Positions 54,662-64,000 of a stretch of DNA of 64,000 bases are shown here, piece after piece. A program made the translations under genes and the position numbers. The notes under the pieces are model-generated. The model was not told the DNA's origin. It did no database searches and saw only the letters and a list, made by a program, of their open reading frames with translations. Numbering within the stretch: the stretch's first letter is position 1; each line of letters opens with the position of its first letter. Origin of the DNA: Coniochaeta sp. PMI_546 (Eukaryota > Ascomycota > Sordariomycetes > Coniochaetales > Coniochaetaceae); assembly GCA_021432605.1 (NCBI GenBank), contig MU271164.1:124001-188000 (forward strand), written 5' to 3'.

Positions 54662-55651
54662 ATGCTCTATCAAGTCTGCGCCAAACAATTGGCTCGGAGA
54701 CTTTCCACCTTGTCACAAGCGATGCCTCGCGCAGCAGCAATAGCCGTGTCCCACGGAGGTGGTACGCAGCCAGAAAAACCATCTCGCACTCCCTCGCGAA
54801 GCCTTTCTGATCGTGGTGGACACTTGCTGACAAGGATACCAGGACCCATGCCCGTGCTAGGCGACCCAGCACACAAGGACATTGTTAACTCCCTACGTCA
54901 CCGCGTGCCAAAGATCCTAAAGTTGGGCACCCCGGACGCACCGCGAGCCATCGTGGTCGTCACGGCCCACTGGTCCGAAGGCCGACCGACCATCTCGTCC
55001 GGGAAGAAACACTCCCTGCTCTACGACTACGGCGGCTTCCCGGCCGCAGCTTACAGACTCAAGTACGATGCCCCCGGATCACCCGAGGTGGCCGAGGAAG
55101 TCCGGCAGGCCTTTGTGAATGCCGGTCTCAATCCGGTCACGGACGAGGAGCGAGGCTGGGACCACGGCGTCTTCATCCCCTTCCTCCTAATCAACCCCGC
55201 TGCCGATATCCCGGTGGTGCAAGTCTCCGTCCTGCATTCCGAGGATCCGGCAGCGCACTTGAGCATGGGCCGCGCCCTCGGTGCCCTACGCGACAGTAAC
55301 ATCGCCGTCGTCGGCTCTGGCTTCGCCTCCTTCCACAATCTGCCGGCGATGCGACACCTGATGGGCTCGGGCAACCCCGGCCCCCTCCGCGCACGGACTG
55401 AGGAGTGGAACGCTGCCTTGACGGCTGCTGTGACTGAACCTGACAGGGAGAAGAGGGAGGCCAGGTTGGGTAAGTGGAGGGAGTTTCCCTATAGTTATGA
55501 CATGCATCCGCGGTATGGGGCTGAGCACTTTCTGCCGCTGTTGGTGGTTGCTGGAGCTGCGGGCGAAGAGGATGGGAAGGCGAAAGCATACAAGGATGAC
55601 TTCCTTGGGATTGATATCTGGACGTATTACTGGAGTGATGTAGAGGTTTGA
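54662..55651 (+). CDS. LigB/DODA-type extradiol dioxygenase, 302 aa
   Basis: Class III extradiol ring-cleaving dioxygenase with a single metal centre, related to plant and fungal 4,5-DOPA dioxygenase. Exons are 54662-54761 and 54843-55651; the 81-base intron (donor GTACGC, branch TGCTGACA, acceptor CCAG) is stop-free and in frame. Splicing gives AVSHGGGPMPVLGDP, the expected conserved block; read-through inserts 27 residues in the middle of it. Metal ligand regions are SHGGG, VVTAHWSEG and RGWDHGVFIPF. FASFHNL and YGAEHFLPLLV follow. An alternative start at ATG 54722 removes an N-terminus that resembles a short mitochondrial targeting peptide (LARRLSTLSQAM). The substrate is unknown. Confidence 0.9.
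   Translation: MLYQVCAKQLARRLSTLSQAMPRAAAIAVSHGGGTQPEKPSRTPSRSLSDRGGHLLTRIPGPMPVLGDPAHKDIVNSLRHRVPKILKLGTPDAPRAIVVVTAHWSEGRPTISSGKKHSLLYDYGGFPAAAYRLKYDAPGSPEVAEEVRQAFVNAGLNPVTDEERGWDHGVFIPFLLINPAADIPVVQVSVLHSEDPAAHLSMGRALGALRDSNIAVVGSGFASFHNLPAMRHLMGSGNPGPLRARTEEWNAALTAAVTEPDREKREARLGKWREFPYSYDMHPRYGAEHFLPLLVVAGAAGEEDGKAKAYKDDFLGIDIWTYYWSDVEV
54762..54842 (+). other. Stop-free 81-base intron inside the SHGGG metal motif
   Basis: The intron has GTACGC, a branch-like gctgac and CCAG. Its removal joins SHGGG to PMPVLGDP; its retention inserts a Ser/Arg-rich stretch. Confidence 0.85.
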
Positions 55652-57159
55652 GGTGTTGATGTAGACTTGAACGCGGCTTTATAACATTTACTTGGCATTA
55701 GGCACATCTATCTACTTTATGCATGTCCCCGGTCGACCGTTGCCCGTTAATGACTTTTGTCGTTGAATGATAAGAGCACTCACACTCAAACTTTCCTTCC
55801 TTGGTCCATCTCCACGTCAACTTAATCGTCAAACTTCTACGACGGTCTCAAGTGACTACTTTCCGGAAGTTCGAAACCTTGCACAGCTGCAAAGACGAAG
55901 AACATTCAAGTCGTATCATGTGGTAGACCGGGCATATGAATTCCAGGATCATTTATTACACGGGCCATAACGGCTCTTGACGGACTCTGCCGGCGGTGTC
56001 GTGTCGGCTTCTCATCCGAACAGGACAGGAACCAGCACCGCAGTACCTATGTTGCAGAGTATCGGCACGGTAGTGTACGATCAAAACGGGTCCGACCTCA
56101 AGATGCTCCTACACGTTCAACTATCTTGTCTTGTCAAGAGGAACATCAAAGTGCAGGAGACACGGTACACATACCGCCGTCTTAACCTCGATGAACATGC
56201 GACCATCCCCCGCACTCGCCCCAGCGCGAATTCCCGGTCGCGGTGCATCACCAATCGGGAGCGATGGTACCGCACCCTAATGCAGTTTATATTAACGATA
56301 TATGAAACCCGCCAGGTTGCCACATTCTGCCCATCGTCTTGTCGAGTAACGGTGCTGGATTGAAGTGAGACGATTAATTCACTGCCGCGAGTGCATGTGG
56401 CTGCACTGGGACGGGCAATGCTGTCGGCATAGATGGCTGGCAATTGAGTCGCATTTCGAGCTGTCGTCTGTCGGGTTGCACTGTGTTGCAACCACAATGT
56501 CAAGGTCCTTTTATGGTCCTTCTGTGTCTGTCTCTCGTCCAAGTGGATATACAACTTGTATCAGCGATCCGAAAGTCCTTCGAACTGGTTGTTGCGAAGA
56601 AAACTCTCGCGGCTGTCAGCACCAGCTCCCTTGGCCTAATGGCAGCAGGAGACTTGTTGGTGCTGCCCAGCAGTCTGCAGAGCCAGAGCGAGCCGCGGCC
56701 CTCACATTTATCCGCCGCTAAATTTGCGCTGGCAATACGATCGAAGGTTATTATCCCACTTACCCCGGATGAGAGGCTATAGTCGAAACGAGTCGATCTG
56801 CAAAGGTTCGATGGTATTCTGATATTGGTCTGGGGCCCAGCTGGCCTTCCTCGACAAAACCAACCGCATCCAGCGGCCGTCTGCAAGTGCAGACTCTTCT
56901 CTTACTTACTTCCGTTTTCCTTCTATTGCAATCTCTATGGTCGACTGTTGGTGTTCTTGCAGCTTACGTGCAGGGAGACAAGCGTCCTCCCTACACGGTG
57001 ATCAGCATCCCCTATTTGGCTTTCCAAGAGTTACCAACAGCATCTTTTGCGGACAATATAGTCACAATATGTCGCCTCTGATATAGCGAACAACGACATG
57101 CTCGACACCTGTTCCTCTTCACGGTCCTCTCGCTCTGTGCCTCGTCCTATACGACCGAA
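55652..57159. other. Intergenic, no gene supported
   Basis: About 1.5 kb. The frames of up to 145 codons lack domains or coherent splice structure. The right end is the protease promoter. Confidence 0.5.
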
Positions 57160-58772
57160 ATGTTGGCACTCGTTCTCTGGATTCTGCTTTCGGTGACTGC
57201 CTGTCTGTGTAGTCCCATAGCCGAACTGATATCTTCAACCGGGAACACGGATGCCGTCACGATAGAACCGCGAGATCGGAATGCCAGTTGGTGGAAGGCG
57301 AAAGAGAAACATTACCTGCGCATGCCGATAAATCGGCACGTGTTCAACGGTACTGGACGAAGGGGCCATCACCGCAAGGGGCCACATGTGGAGAACCCGA
57401 TCACGAGGCGATGGGGCTGGGAGCACCTGGAGGACCTGGGAGGGATCGCGTACATCATACAACGTGCGTTTGTCTGGGCAATTTTCTGTTCATTTCTTGG
57501 CGCTTCTGACGAGAATTCCTCACAGTCGATATTGGAACACCGCCGCAGTCGGTCAAAGTCTTCATCGATACTGGCTCGTACGAGCTATGGGTCAATCCGA
57601 AGTGCCAACAATCGGCAGACGTGAATCTTTGCAACAGCTATGGCACCTACTATCCGCGGCAGTCCAACTCCGCTTCCTTTGTCGGCGGCAACTTTGACAT
57701 TGCATACGGCACCGGCGCGGTCAGGGGACAGTACTGGTCTGATACAATGGGGATAGCAAGTATGTTGGCTACGAAATAAAGCATGTGTCCTTGCGCTAAT
57801 TACTGTCTGAAGTGTTCCAAGTACCTGCCGTGCAGTTTGCTGTTGCGTCGGACAGCAACTACACGTTTTCGGGCATCCTCGGGCTCGGGTACACATTCCC
57901 GTACTCGATCCCGTACCCGAGCGTCCTCAACCTCATGGTGGCGCAGAAACTCATCGGCGCACCAATCTTCAGCTTGGGACTGGGTGGAGAGATGGACGGT
58001 TTCAGTGAGTCGCTTTGAAAACAATGAGGAGGGCAGAGCTCTAACAAAGCACCAGGCGAGATCATTTTTGGCGGAGTCAACAGGTGGAAGTTCACTGGTG
58101 CCCTGGAACCTGTTCCGATATGGCCGCCAATAAGCAAACAGGACCCTCATTGGATCCAGTGAGTGATTCCATGGACGGCCACTCCCTAACATACTAACGC
58201 CGCTCCTCTCAGATACTGGGTCAACGTGACCTCGGTCGGCATCACCAAGCCGGGACAGCCGGGGATCATCTATACGGACAGGAACTTATTCAACATGCCG
58301 GTGCTGATCGACACCGGCTCGACCCTCTCATACTTCCGAGCCGATCTTGTCGCCCAGATAGGACAGGCATTCGGGGCAGTCATCGACTCGGGTGGCAACT
58401 ACGCCGTCGACTGCAGATATAGACAGCTGAACGGGACGGTTGACTTTGGATTCAACCGGGGCAAAATGGTGATCAACGTCAGCTATAAGGACTTTATCTA
58501 CGAGCAGTATGCGGGCCACTGCATGCTTGGCGTTCAGCCTGCGGACGTGGGCAGTACGAATTACGTATTGGGGGATACATTCATCAGGGGAGCTTATCGT
58601 AAGTTTGTGATCCGGATCGCGCTCGTGGCATCGCGTAAGCTAACTTGGTGTAGTGGTCTTCGACCAACAATCCGACATAGTATGGATGAACCAGTACTAT
58701 AACTGTGGCGACGGGGTGGTGCCGGTCGGCCAGAGTGCCAACGATACTGGCCGCATCGTCGGAGCCTGCTAA
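57160..58772 (+). CDS. Pepsin-type aspartic protease (A1 family), 445 aa
   Basis: Six exons: 57160-57463, 57526-57759, 57813-58004, 58056-58158, 58213-58598, 58654-58772. All phases agree. The signal peptide MLALVLWILLSVTACLC is followed by a pro-region with basic stretches (RRGHHRKGP). The first catalytic motif is KVFIDTGSYELWV (Asp about 116). The flap region is IAYGTGAVRGQY. The second catalytic motif is VLIDTGSTLSYF (Asp about 311). The family block YVLGDTFIRGAYLVFD spans the last splice. No hydrophobic GPI tail follows the end (RIVGAC), so it is probably secreted or vacuolar. The gene is convergent with the prolyl 4-hydroxylase (144 bases apart). Confidence 0.93.
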
Positions 58773-58916
58773 GCAATAGGCGCCTCGACGATGAGCGACT
58801 AAGCGGGGGCTGACTGAATGAATGACGTTTGGAGAGACATGAAGTTATGGTACACTTGCCATCTCATATGATACCAATTATAATAAACACAGCGACGATA
58901 GAACACGTTCAATACC

Positions 58917-59754
58917 TCACACATCAGGGCCCCTAATCTCCTCACTCAAAGGCGCCTGCCTCGTCCATATATTCATCCCGATCTTGCCACCGCTCGTCAC
59001 CGGAAGTCCGGCATGCAGCGTCCTCTGATCCCCCGTTCCATCAGGCAGCAGATTCTGCCAGAAGACCGCATTCCCCTCGACCGGGCGGAACGTGACGCCC
59101 TTGTCCCAGTCCTCGTCACAGCCGACAAACCGGCACCACCGCTCGTCTGCGGGCGCATCGACCATCGGGAAGTTGGTGCCGCCTCCCGTCGTCCCGTTGG
59201 CGACGTGCACGTAGGCGAAGAAACTCGTCGCCCGGTTCCCGCCCACGTCCGCGCCGGCGTTGGCCGGGTCGGTGTACCAGTCCGTGTGGAAGTGGAAGTG
59301 CTCGCCCACGCCGTACTTGACGAGCTGGACCGGCTCGAGGTGGCTGCGGGGCACGTCGAAGCCCTGGAATTGGAGGGCGCGGTCCTCTATGCACCGCACG
59401 ACGGCGTCGCGGGGGACATTGGTTGACTGCGAGGTCCGGATCCTGGTGTTGTAGGTTTGCGCGCCTGTTATGCCGGAGTGGGAGAATGTGTCTTTACTAT
59501 GCGGATGTTAGGCAAGGTAGGTCCAAGAGGGAGGGGATGGGGTTGACGTACGTTATTGCCTGGAGGTGGGCGCGCTCTCGTTCGGTGAGGAAATCTGTGA
59601 TGTACATGACTAAAGGTGACTTTGAGACCATGTGCACCCGGTATGACGGTTCTTCGCAGACGTAGTTGTTGGTTAATGGTAGCTGGGTGCCCTCAGTACA
59701 GCTTGCGGAACTGCTCAGAGCCAAGAGGCCGTATAGAGAGGCTTGAATTCGCAT
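58917..59754 (-). CDS. Prolyl 4-hydroxylase-type 2OG-Fe(II) oxygenase, 260 aa
   Basis: Exons 59754-59552 and 59496-58917 (donor GTACGT, branch CTAAC, acceptor CATAG, phase 2). An N-terminal hydrophobic segment (SLYGLLALSSSASC) suggests secretion or ER entry. The double-stranded beta-helix carries the iron ligands HTD in HFHFHTDWY (His138, Asp140) and the distal His in RTLHAGLPV (about 229). The 2-oxoglutarate-binding Lys is in GGKIGMNIW. The block ITDFLTERERAHL and the later TGGGTNFPM are typical of P4H proteins. It would hydroxylate proline in a protein or peptide passing through the secretory pathway; the target is unknown. It is divergent from the PDI-like gene, with about 390 bases between the two starts. 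Confidence 0.88.
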
Positions 59755-60143
59755 GTTGCTGTTTATATCAGTCTGCGTTGAAATGAAGCTGAACCGTCGA
59801 AAGGTTAGAATTAGTTCAAACGTGAATTTCAACTTTTAGAATATCTCGATATCATCAGAGTGGTGTTCATCTGACAGAAGCTCCCCTGCGCAGCACCCCT
59901 GCTTCCCGCTGTTGATGAAACAGTGTTTTGAGTCCGAGCACGCTGACAAGAAGCTTGTTCAGTCCATTTTCAGGGGTCGATGTCTCATCCCCCCCTGCTC
60001 GAGCGCTTCTCGCTCTGTGCTCACCCCATCAAATCGACATTGTCCCAAAGACATATTTGAAGGTCTCACGCTGGAATTGGTTTCTTGATCTGAAATGCAA
60101 ATCTGTCTACGAAGCCGATGAAGCCGATGAGGCCCAAGTAAAC
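59755..60143. other. Divergent promoter shared by P4H and PDI-like genes
   Basis: This gap separates two divergent secretory-pathway genes. An in-frame open stretch precedes the ATG at 60144, but the signal peptide starts there, so I do not extend the gene. Confidence 0.5.
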
Positions 60144-61498
60144 ATGGAGTTATTGGCGCTTTTGCTGCTGCATCTCTGCTGCATTGGCCAAGCACTTGCC
60201 TGGAAACATGCCACTGAAGCCGCTCTGAATGAAGCTTTGAGTTCTCAGAAATATGCTCTTGTAGCGTGTACGTATCAATCTCCAGACTTATTCCTTCGCT
60301 ATGACGGCAAATATTGACATTACCGTGAATGACCAGTTATTCTTGTGAGCCGTCAATCTCATCACCAGCAGTTTCGATCCTCACTAACCAACGGCAGCCG
60401 AATCAGTAAGGATTGTCAGAAGTCTGACCATGCGACTTGTCACTGACCACATAAAGCCGTGCAAGTGAAGCCCTCGAACCGGAATGGACGACAATTGAGA
60501 AAGAAGAGACCGACGGTCACGTAGTGAGCGTGGACTGTGCCGCGGAATCAAAAGTTTGCGAGAAACACGAGATAAGCTCATTTCCAGCAATTCGACTCTA
60601 CCAGGACCAAGGCGCCGTAACCGATAGATACCGTGGCCCGCGCAGGGCAGCATCGTATGTCAGAACTTCGTCCCAGCGAGGGTGTAAGTACCAGACAGAA
60701 ATCTGACCTTCCGGCAGTATCCAGTCTTTCCTACGAAGAATTCTCCGACCAGTACTCTCCACAGTCACTGACAAGAATCTGACTGCGTTTCGAGGTGTCG
60801 ACGATGTCGTTTTTGTGGCATACTTGCGGCCACAAGATAAAGTTCTGCGAGATCGCTTCAGCACCCTGGCCAAGCGATACCGAGATAGGTTCTCGTTTGG
60901 CGTGACTGTGACCACCCAGGCTACATCTGCCGTATACTGCTACAACAACATCCGAGGTGCTGAGATGGCGTGGGGTGACTCGACCGCCGTCGACTCGCTT
61001 CAGGACTTCGTCAGGCTGTGTTCATCTCCGCTGATCCCGGAGTTGACGAGGAGAAACGAGGTGGAATACAGCTCGGTGAGTCACAGTCCTATGTATCTGA
61101 AAGAGTTCTCTTCCGCAAAGGCTGGGTATTGACTTTGATGGTACGTACAGAAAGACAAGAGCTTCGTCCACTACTTCGTCTCGAGCGCGGATGAACGAGA
61201 TGAATATATGAAGGAGATGCTCCCGCTGGCAAAGAAGTACGAAGAGTATCTCCAGTTCACCACCATTGACGTGACAGAGTATCCGGAGATGCTGCTGGTG
61301 TATGGTCAGCAGCCAGGTTCCAGTAAGGTCTTGTCCGTGTACCATCCGAGTAATGGACAAATCTTCCCGCACAACCGAATGCGGCAAGCGAGCGCAGCAG
61401 TGGTGGAGCAGTTCTTGCTCGACATCATCGATGGGAAAGTCAGGCCATGGTCAGGACATGTGTCATCAGAAACAGATATCGGTCACGAAGAGCTGTAA
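60144..61498 (+). CDS. PDI-like protein without CxxC, two 8-nt micro-exons, 347 aa
   Basis: Thioredoxin-fold protein predicted for the ER lumen. Exons: 60144-60267, 60337-60344, 60398-60405, 60457-60654, 60718-61075, 61151-61498. The signal peptide is MELLALLLLHLCCIGQALA. Exons 2 and 3 are only 8 bases each, but every junction is GT-AG, intron 2 has a CTAAC branch, and the result YALVAFILPNHRASEALEPEW follows the PDI layout. That is where a catalytic PDI has a CGHC site; here the segment FILPNHRASEALEPEW has no Cys. The next blocks are VVSVDCAAESKVC and SSFPAIRLY (cis-Pro). A second thioredoxin-like half ends FTTIDVTEYPEML. It is likely a non-redox, chaperone-like PDI homologue. There is no KDEL-type ending (HEEL), although HEEL could act weakly as an ER retention signal. 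Confidence 0.8.
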
Positions 61499-62478
61499 AT
61501 ATAGAGCAATATGTATGAGAAAATGTGGAAAAGTACGTGGAAATAGGCATTCTAATCGACTGTTCATCTCGGGCCAAGCACGATCCAGGGCCACACCGCG
61601 CGACTTCCATGATTCAGATCTAGTTCGATACATGCTTCTCTTTGCTTGATCTCGACGAGCGTGTCGTGGAGTCCATTGACAGTGAGCGCTATTAGCAATC
61701 CGATGGAGAATTCGAGGTGAAGAATAAAAGAGCACTCCTTCACCGCAGTTTTGAGTTGATGTGCTTCCAGTTCTGATGGGGATGTGGGTCTACCTCACTG
61801 TACCGCCTGCAAAGTAGAAGGTAGACCGACCTTAGTCTTCAGATCTCATGCGAACCAATGCCGGTACGATAGAGTAGCTTTCTGACAAACAAAACGTTCT
61901 ATGTCCTAATGATGATGTGTGTTCACATTTGCATTCCCTCCCTCCGCTCACATATATATTGAATGTGGTTTCAAGGCCCTTTGAGCCGGAGGAACTGGGG
62001 ACGCCACTCAAACATGCGCTGGATCAAAATACCTGCGATGAGAGACGGCCATCGCGGCTTTTCCTGCCTTTCCACATCAATAGGGGCAAGTTCAAGCCTT
62101 GGATTGACAAAGTGTCAATGCGATCGACAAACCCCATGATCGACTCGGCTAGTGGTTGTGCTGTCGGTTGTATCGTGGTATTGCCCCGCCATTCTCAAAC
62201 CGCTACAAGGCAAGGCGAACCGCGAATACAGGGGAGTCTTGGCAACCCGAGACACAGCTGAGGATACTAGCGCTCAACAACGCGAGACCTGAAACGGCTA
62301 CAAGTGTAACGGCAAGGATGTTGGCGATGGCTTTAAGACTCGGTCACTGTGCTCAATTTCTTACTGCGTTCTCTTTCATGTTCATTTTGGAATAACCGTC
62401 TCCTACATTTGTTGAGACAACACTTTACGGCTTCTCTCTCTCTCTATCTCTCTCTCAAGTTCAAAGATCCGAGTTACA
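61499..62478. other. Intergenic; no precursor peptide seen
   Basis: About 1 kb. I looked for a secreted peptide with repeated Kex2-flanked cores, as expected beside a UstYa-type gene, and did not find one. A CT-rich tract lies just before the next gene. Confidence 0.5.
62431..62456 (+). promoter_or_regulatory. CT-rich tract in the 5' leader of the UstYa-type gene
   Basis: A run of ctctctct repeats ends about 22 bases before the ATG at 62479. Such pyrimidine tracts are common just upstream of the start in filamentous fungi and mark core promoter or leader sequence. Confidence 0.6.
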
Positions 62479-63431
62479 ATGGAGTCCCACTCACAACCGA
62501 AATACGACAATGTGCCATTAGAAGATCACGATGAAGCCGGATCTAATACCGAAGTAGACGAATCTCTGATGGGGGATGAGAAGAAGTGGCACGAACATGA
62601 TTTCCAGACGCTACGGAAAAGGTCAGGACGCTGCAGGTTAATATCGGCTCTCCGGTCCGGCCTGAACACGCTGCTCCTTCTCGCAATCCTCGGACTTCTC
62701 GTCCGACAACAGCTTCAAACAACTCCGAGAAACCAGTGGGAATTTGGCGGCGACTTCACAGGTGTGGCGCCGTCTTTCTCTCAGAAAATAACGACATTCG
62801 AGATGGAGTACAAGTATCAGCGGGAGAATACGTCCGAGTTCTTCACGGACGAAGTCATGCATGCGTGGAACGACCTCATGCCAAGTATGGATTCCAGCCC
62901 GGTGGTACAAGTCCCGTTATGCTAACTTTGTAAGGGGGAATGGGTTTCCAATCGGTGAATGACACATCGAAATACCACGACTTGCCAACGCCCATCGAGT
63001 GGCCAGATCAAACAGTCTTCACGACATCCATGACACATCAACTGCATTGTCTTGTGAGTTAGGAACATGCCATGTGCCTTCCAACTGCTCGCTGACATTA
63101 CTTCTTAGTTCGCCATTGTACGTGTATATTCGGGGCTGAAGTCAAACCACGAACTGCCTTCGGATCACGAATGGCATATGATCCACTGCTTCTCCTACCT
63201 AAGACAAGCCATCATGTGCTCTGCAGACATGGCACTTGAAGGGCATGAGACGACATTCCCGGATCACAATGGCGGTAGTGACGGCTGGGATTCCAAGCAT
63301 GGTGAGTTTTCACGTCTTCCAATTGGCCACAATCGTCGAAACTGACAAACCCTACAGTCTGTAGGGATTATAACCAAGTTATCTCCTACTTGGAGTCGGT
63401 GCGGGCATACGACGACCGGTTGATATACTAA
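62479..63431 (+). CDS. UstYa-type (DUF3328) oxidase-like membrane protein, 263 aa
   Basis: Exons 62479-62884, 62935-63053, 63109-63301 and 63358-63431; all phases agree. The hydrophilic N-terminus is followed by one membrane helix (LNTLLLLAILGLLV). The two family motifs are present: HQLHC (residues 170-174) and HMIHC (198-202) followed by FSYLRQAIMC. The opening of the lumenal part includes PRGMGFQSVND after the first splice. UstYa-family proteins oxidatively cyclise or modify ribosomal peptides such as ustiloxin and related products; others act on non-ribosomal substrates. Which of these applies is unknown. It lies beside secretory-pathway genes and an SDR. Confidence 0.9.
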
Positions 63432-63542
63432 GTCAAGAAGCTCAAAGTCATTTTCTATCACGATATCATATTCTAGCGTATATTTTGGAAAAAAATCTCC
63501 TAATGCAGTGACATGTCATGCATTCCATCCAGCAATCATTCT

Positions 63543-64000
63543 CTAAGCATACGTGAGACCACCATCAATGTTGAGTACCTGGCCTGTGACGAACGAGCTA
63601 CCCGGGCTGGAGAGGAACACGATCGCTTCAGCAGCCTCTTTGGGCGTGCCATTCCGCTTGATGGCCTGATCGGCGCGGAATCGCTGCGTGTACGGATTGT
63701 CTTCCGGAAATACCAGATCAGTCTCGATCGGTCCGAGCAAAGCGACATTGGCCGTGATACCTCTGGGGCCGAGCTCTTCGGCCCACCCGCGGGTCATGGC
63801 GTGCAGCGCAGCCTTTGAGCCCTATGAACCACTGTATTAGTGTTTTGATTTCTGGGATTGTCATGAGGTAAATTATCTTACGGTGTAGAAGTTTGCCGCG
63901 GCAACTCCGATCCTCGCCCCCACGGAGCTGACATTCACGATCCGAGCACCAGGAGCAGTGAGGTGCGGTTCAGCAGCCTGGATGAGCAGGAAGATGCTGC
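63543..64000 (-). CDS. Short-chain dehydrogenase/reductase, 5' part beyond the window
   Basis: The 3' exon is 63821-63543, and the preceding exon runs from the right edge to 63882 (donor GTAAG at 63881, acceptor CATAG). The visible protein has IVNVSSVGA (catalytic Ser region) and [14 protein letters not shown] with the Tyr-x3-Lys motif formed across the splice. The usual C-terminal SDR blocks are [11 protein letters not shown] and the ending [13 protein letters not shown]. These are typical of NAD(P)H-dependent SDRs of the 3-oxoacyl-ACP reductase-like type. The cofactor-binding N-terminus lies outside the window. It converges on the UstYa-type gene (111 bases between stops). Confidence 0.9.

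Noticed and set aside
61499-62478. RiPP precursor peptide beside the UstYa-type gene
   Set aside because: No signal peptide with repeated core and Kex2 sites was found in any frame.
1-64000. tRNA, rRNA and CRISPR features
   Set aside because: Reading by eye found no clear cloverleaf or T-loop consensus, no rRNA-like stretch and no spaced direct repeats; a covariance-model search would be needed to exclude a tRNA.

Overview
The window reads as nuclear DNA of a filamentous ascomycete (Pezizomycotina). Nearly every multi-exon gene has short introns of about 50-80 bases, with GTAAGT/GTATGT-type donors, CTAAC/CTGAC-type branch sites and NAG acceptors. The gene families are also typical of these fungi: two HET-domain proteins, a WSC surface protein, an S53 sedolisin, a UstYa-type (DUF3328) oxidase, a Fig1-like membrane protein and an ABC-C transporter. 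No CRISPR array, rRNA or tRNA was recognised. I cannot name the species.

Layout. 0-1.5 kb: 5' part of a flavin monooxygenase running off the left edge. 2.7-3.5 kb: remnants of a small gene that I could not splice into one frame. 4.8-12.7 kb: a self-recognition-like block of HET protein, methyltransferase, Fig1-like four-helix membrane protein and a second HET protein. 14.8-17.4 kb: a choice-of-anchor-L/WSC GPI-type surface protein, followed by a perfect inverted repeat and a 15-bp minisatellite. 18.5-21.2 kb: an MFS carrier and a secreted DUF8021-type protein with an in-frame stop in its signal peptide; its intact paralogue lies at 28.8-29.6 kb. 22-30.6 kb: a single-pass membrane protein, an F-box protein, a secreted protein and two small membrane proteins. 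30.8-32 kb: thymidylate synthase. 32.3-34.5 kb: sedolisin. 35.5-40.3 kb: an ABC-C transporter whose frame breaks just before the first Walker A. 40.9-42.2 kb: replication factor C subunit 3, divergent from a CE16-like esterase (42.9-43.9 kb). 45-50 kb: acid phosphatase and a membrane-anchored amidohydrolase. 52.4-55.7 kb: AIF/FSP1-like oxidoreductase and a LigB/DODA-type dioxygenase. 57.2-64 kb: aspartic protease, prolyl 4-hydroxylase, PDI-like protein, UstYa-type protein and an SDR running off the right edge.

Most genes look like independent housekeeping, secretory or surface functions rather than one pathway. The 57-64 kb group stands out because most of its members enter the secretory pathway and act on proteins or peptides, but no precursor peptide was found. 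The clearest oddities are the broken ABC transporter, a PDI-like gene with two consecutive 8-nt micro-exons where the CxxC site should be, the stop codon in the DUF8021-type gene, and four introns that are multiples of three and stop-free, so open reading frames run through them.
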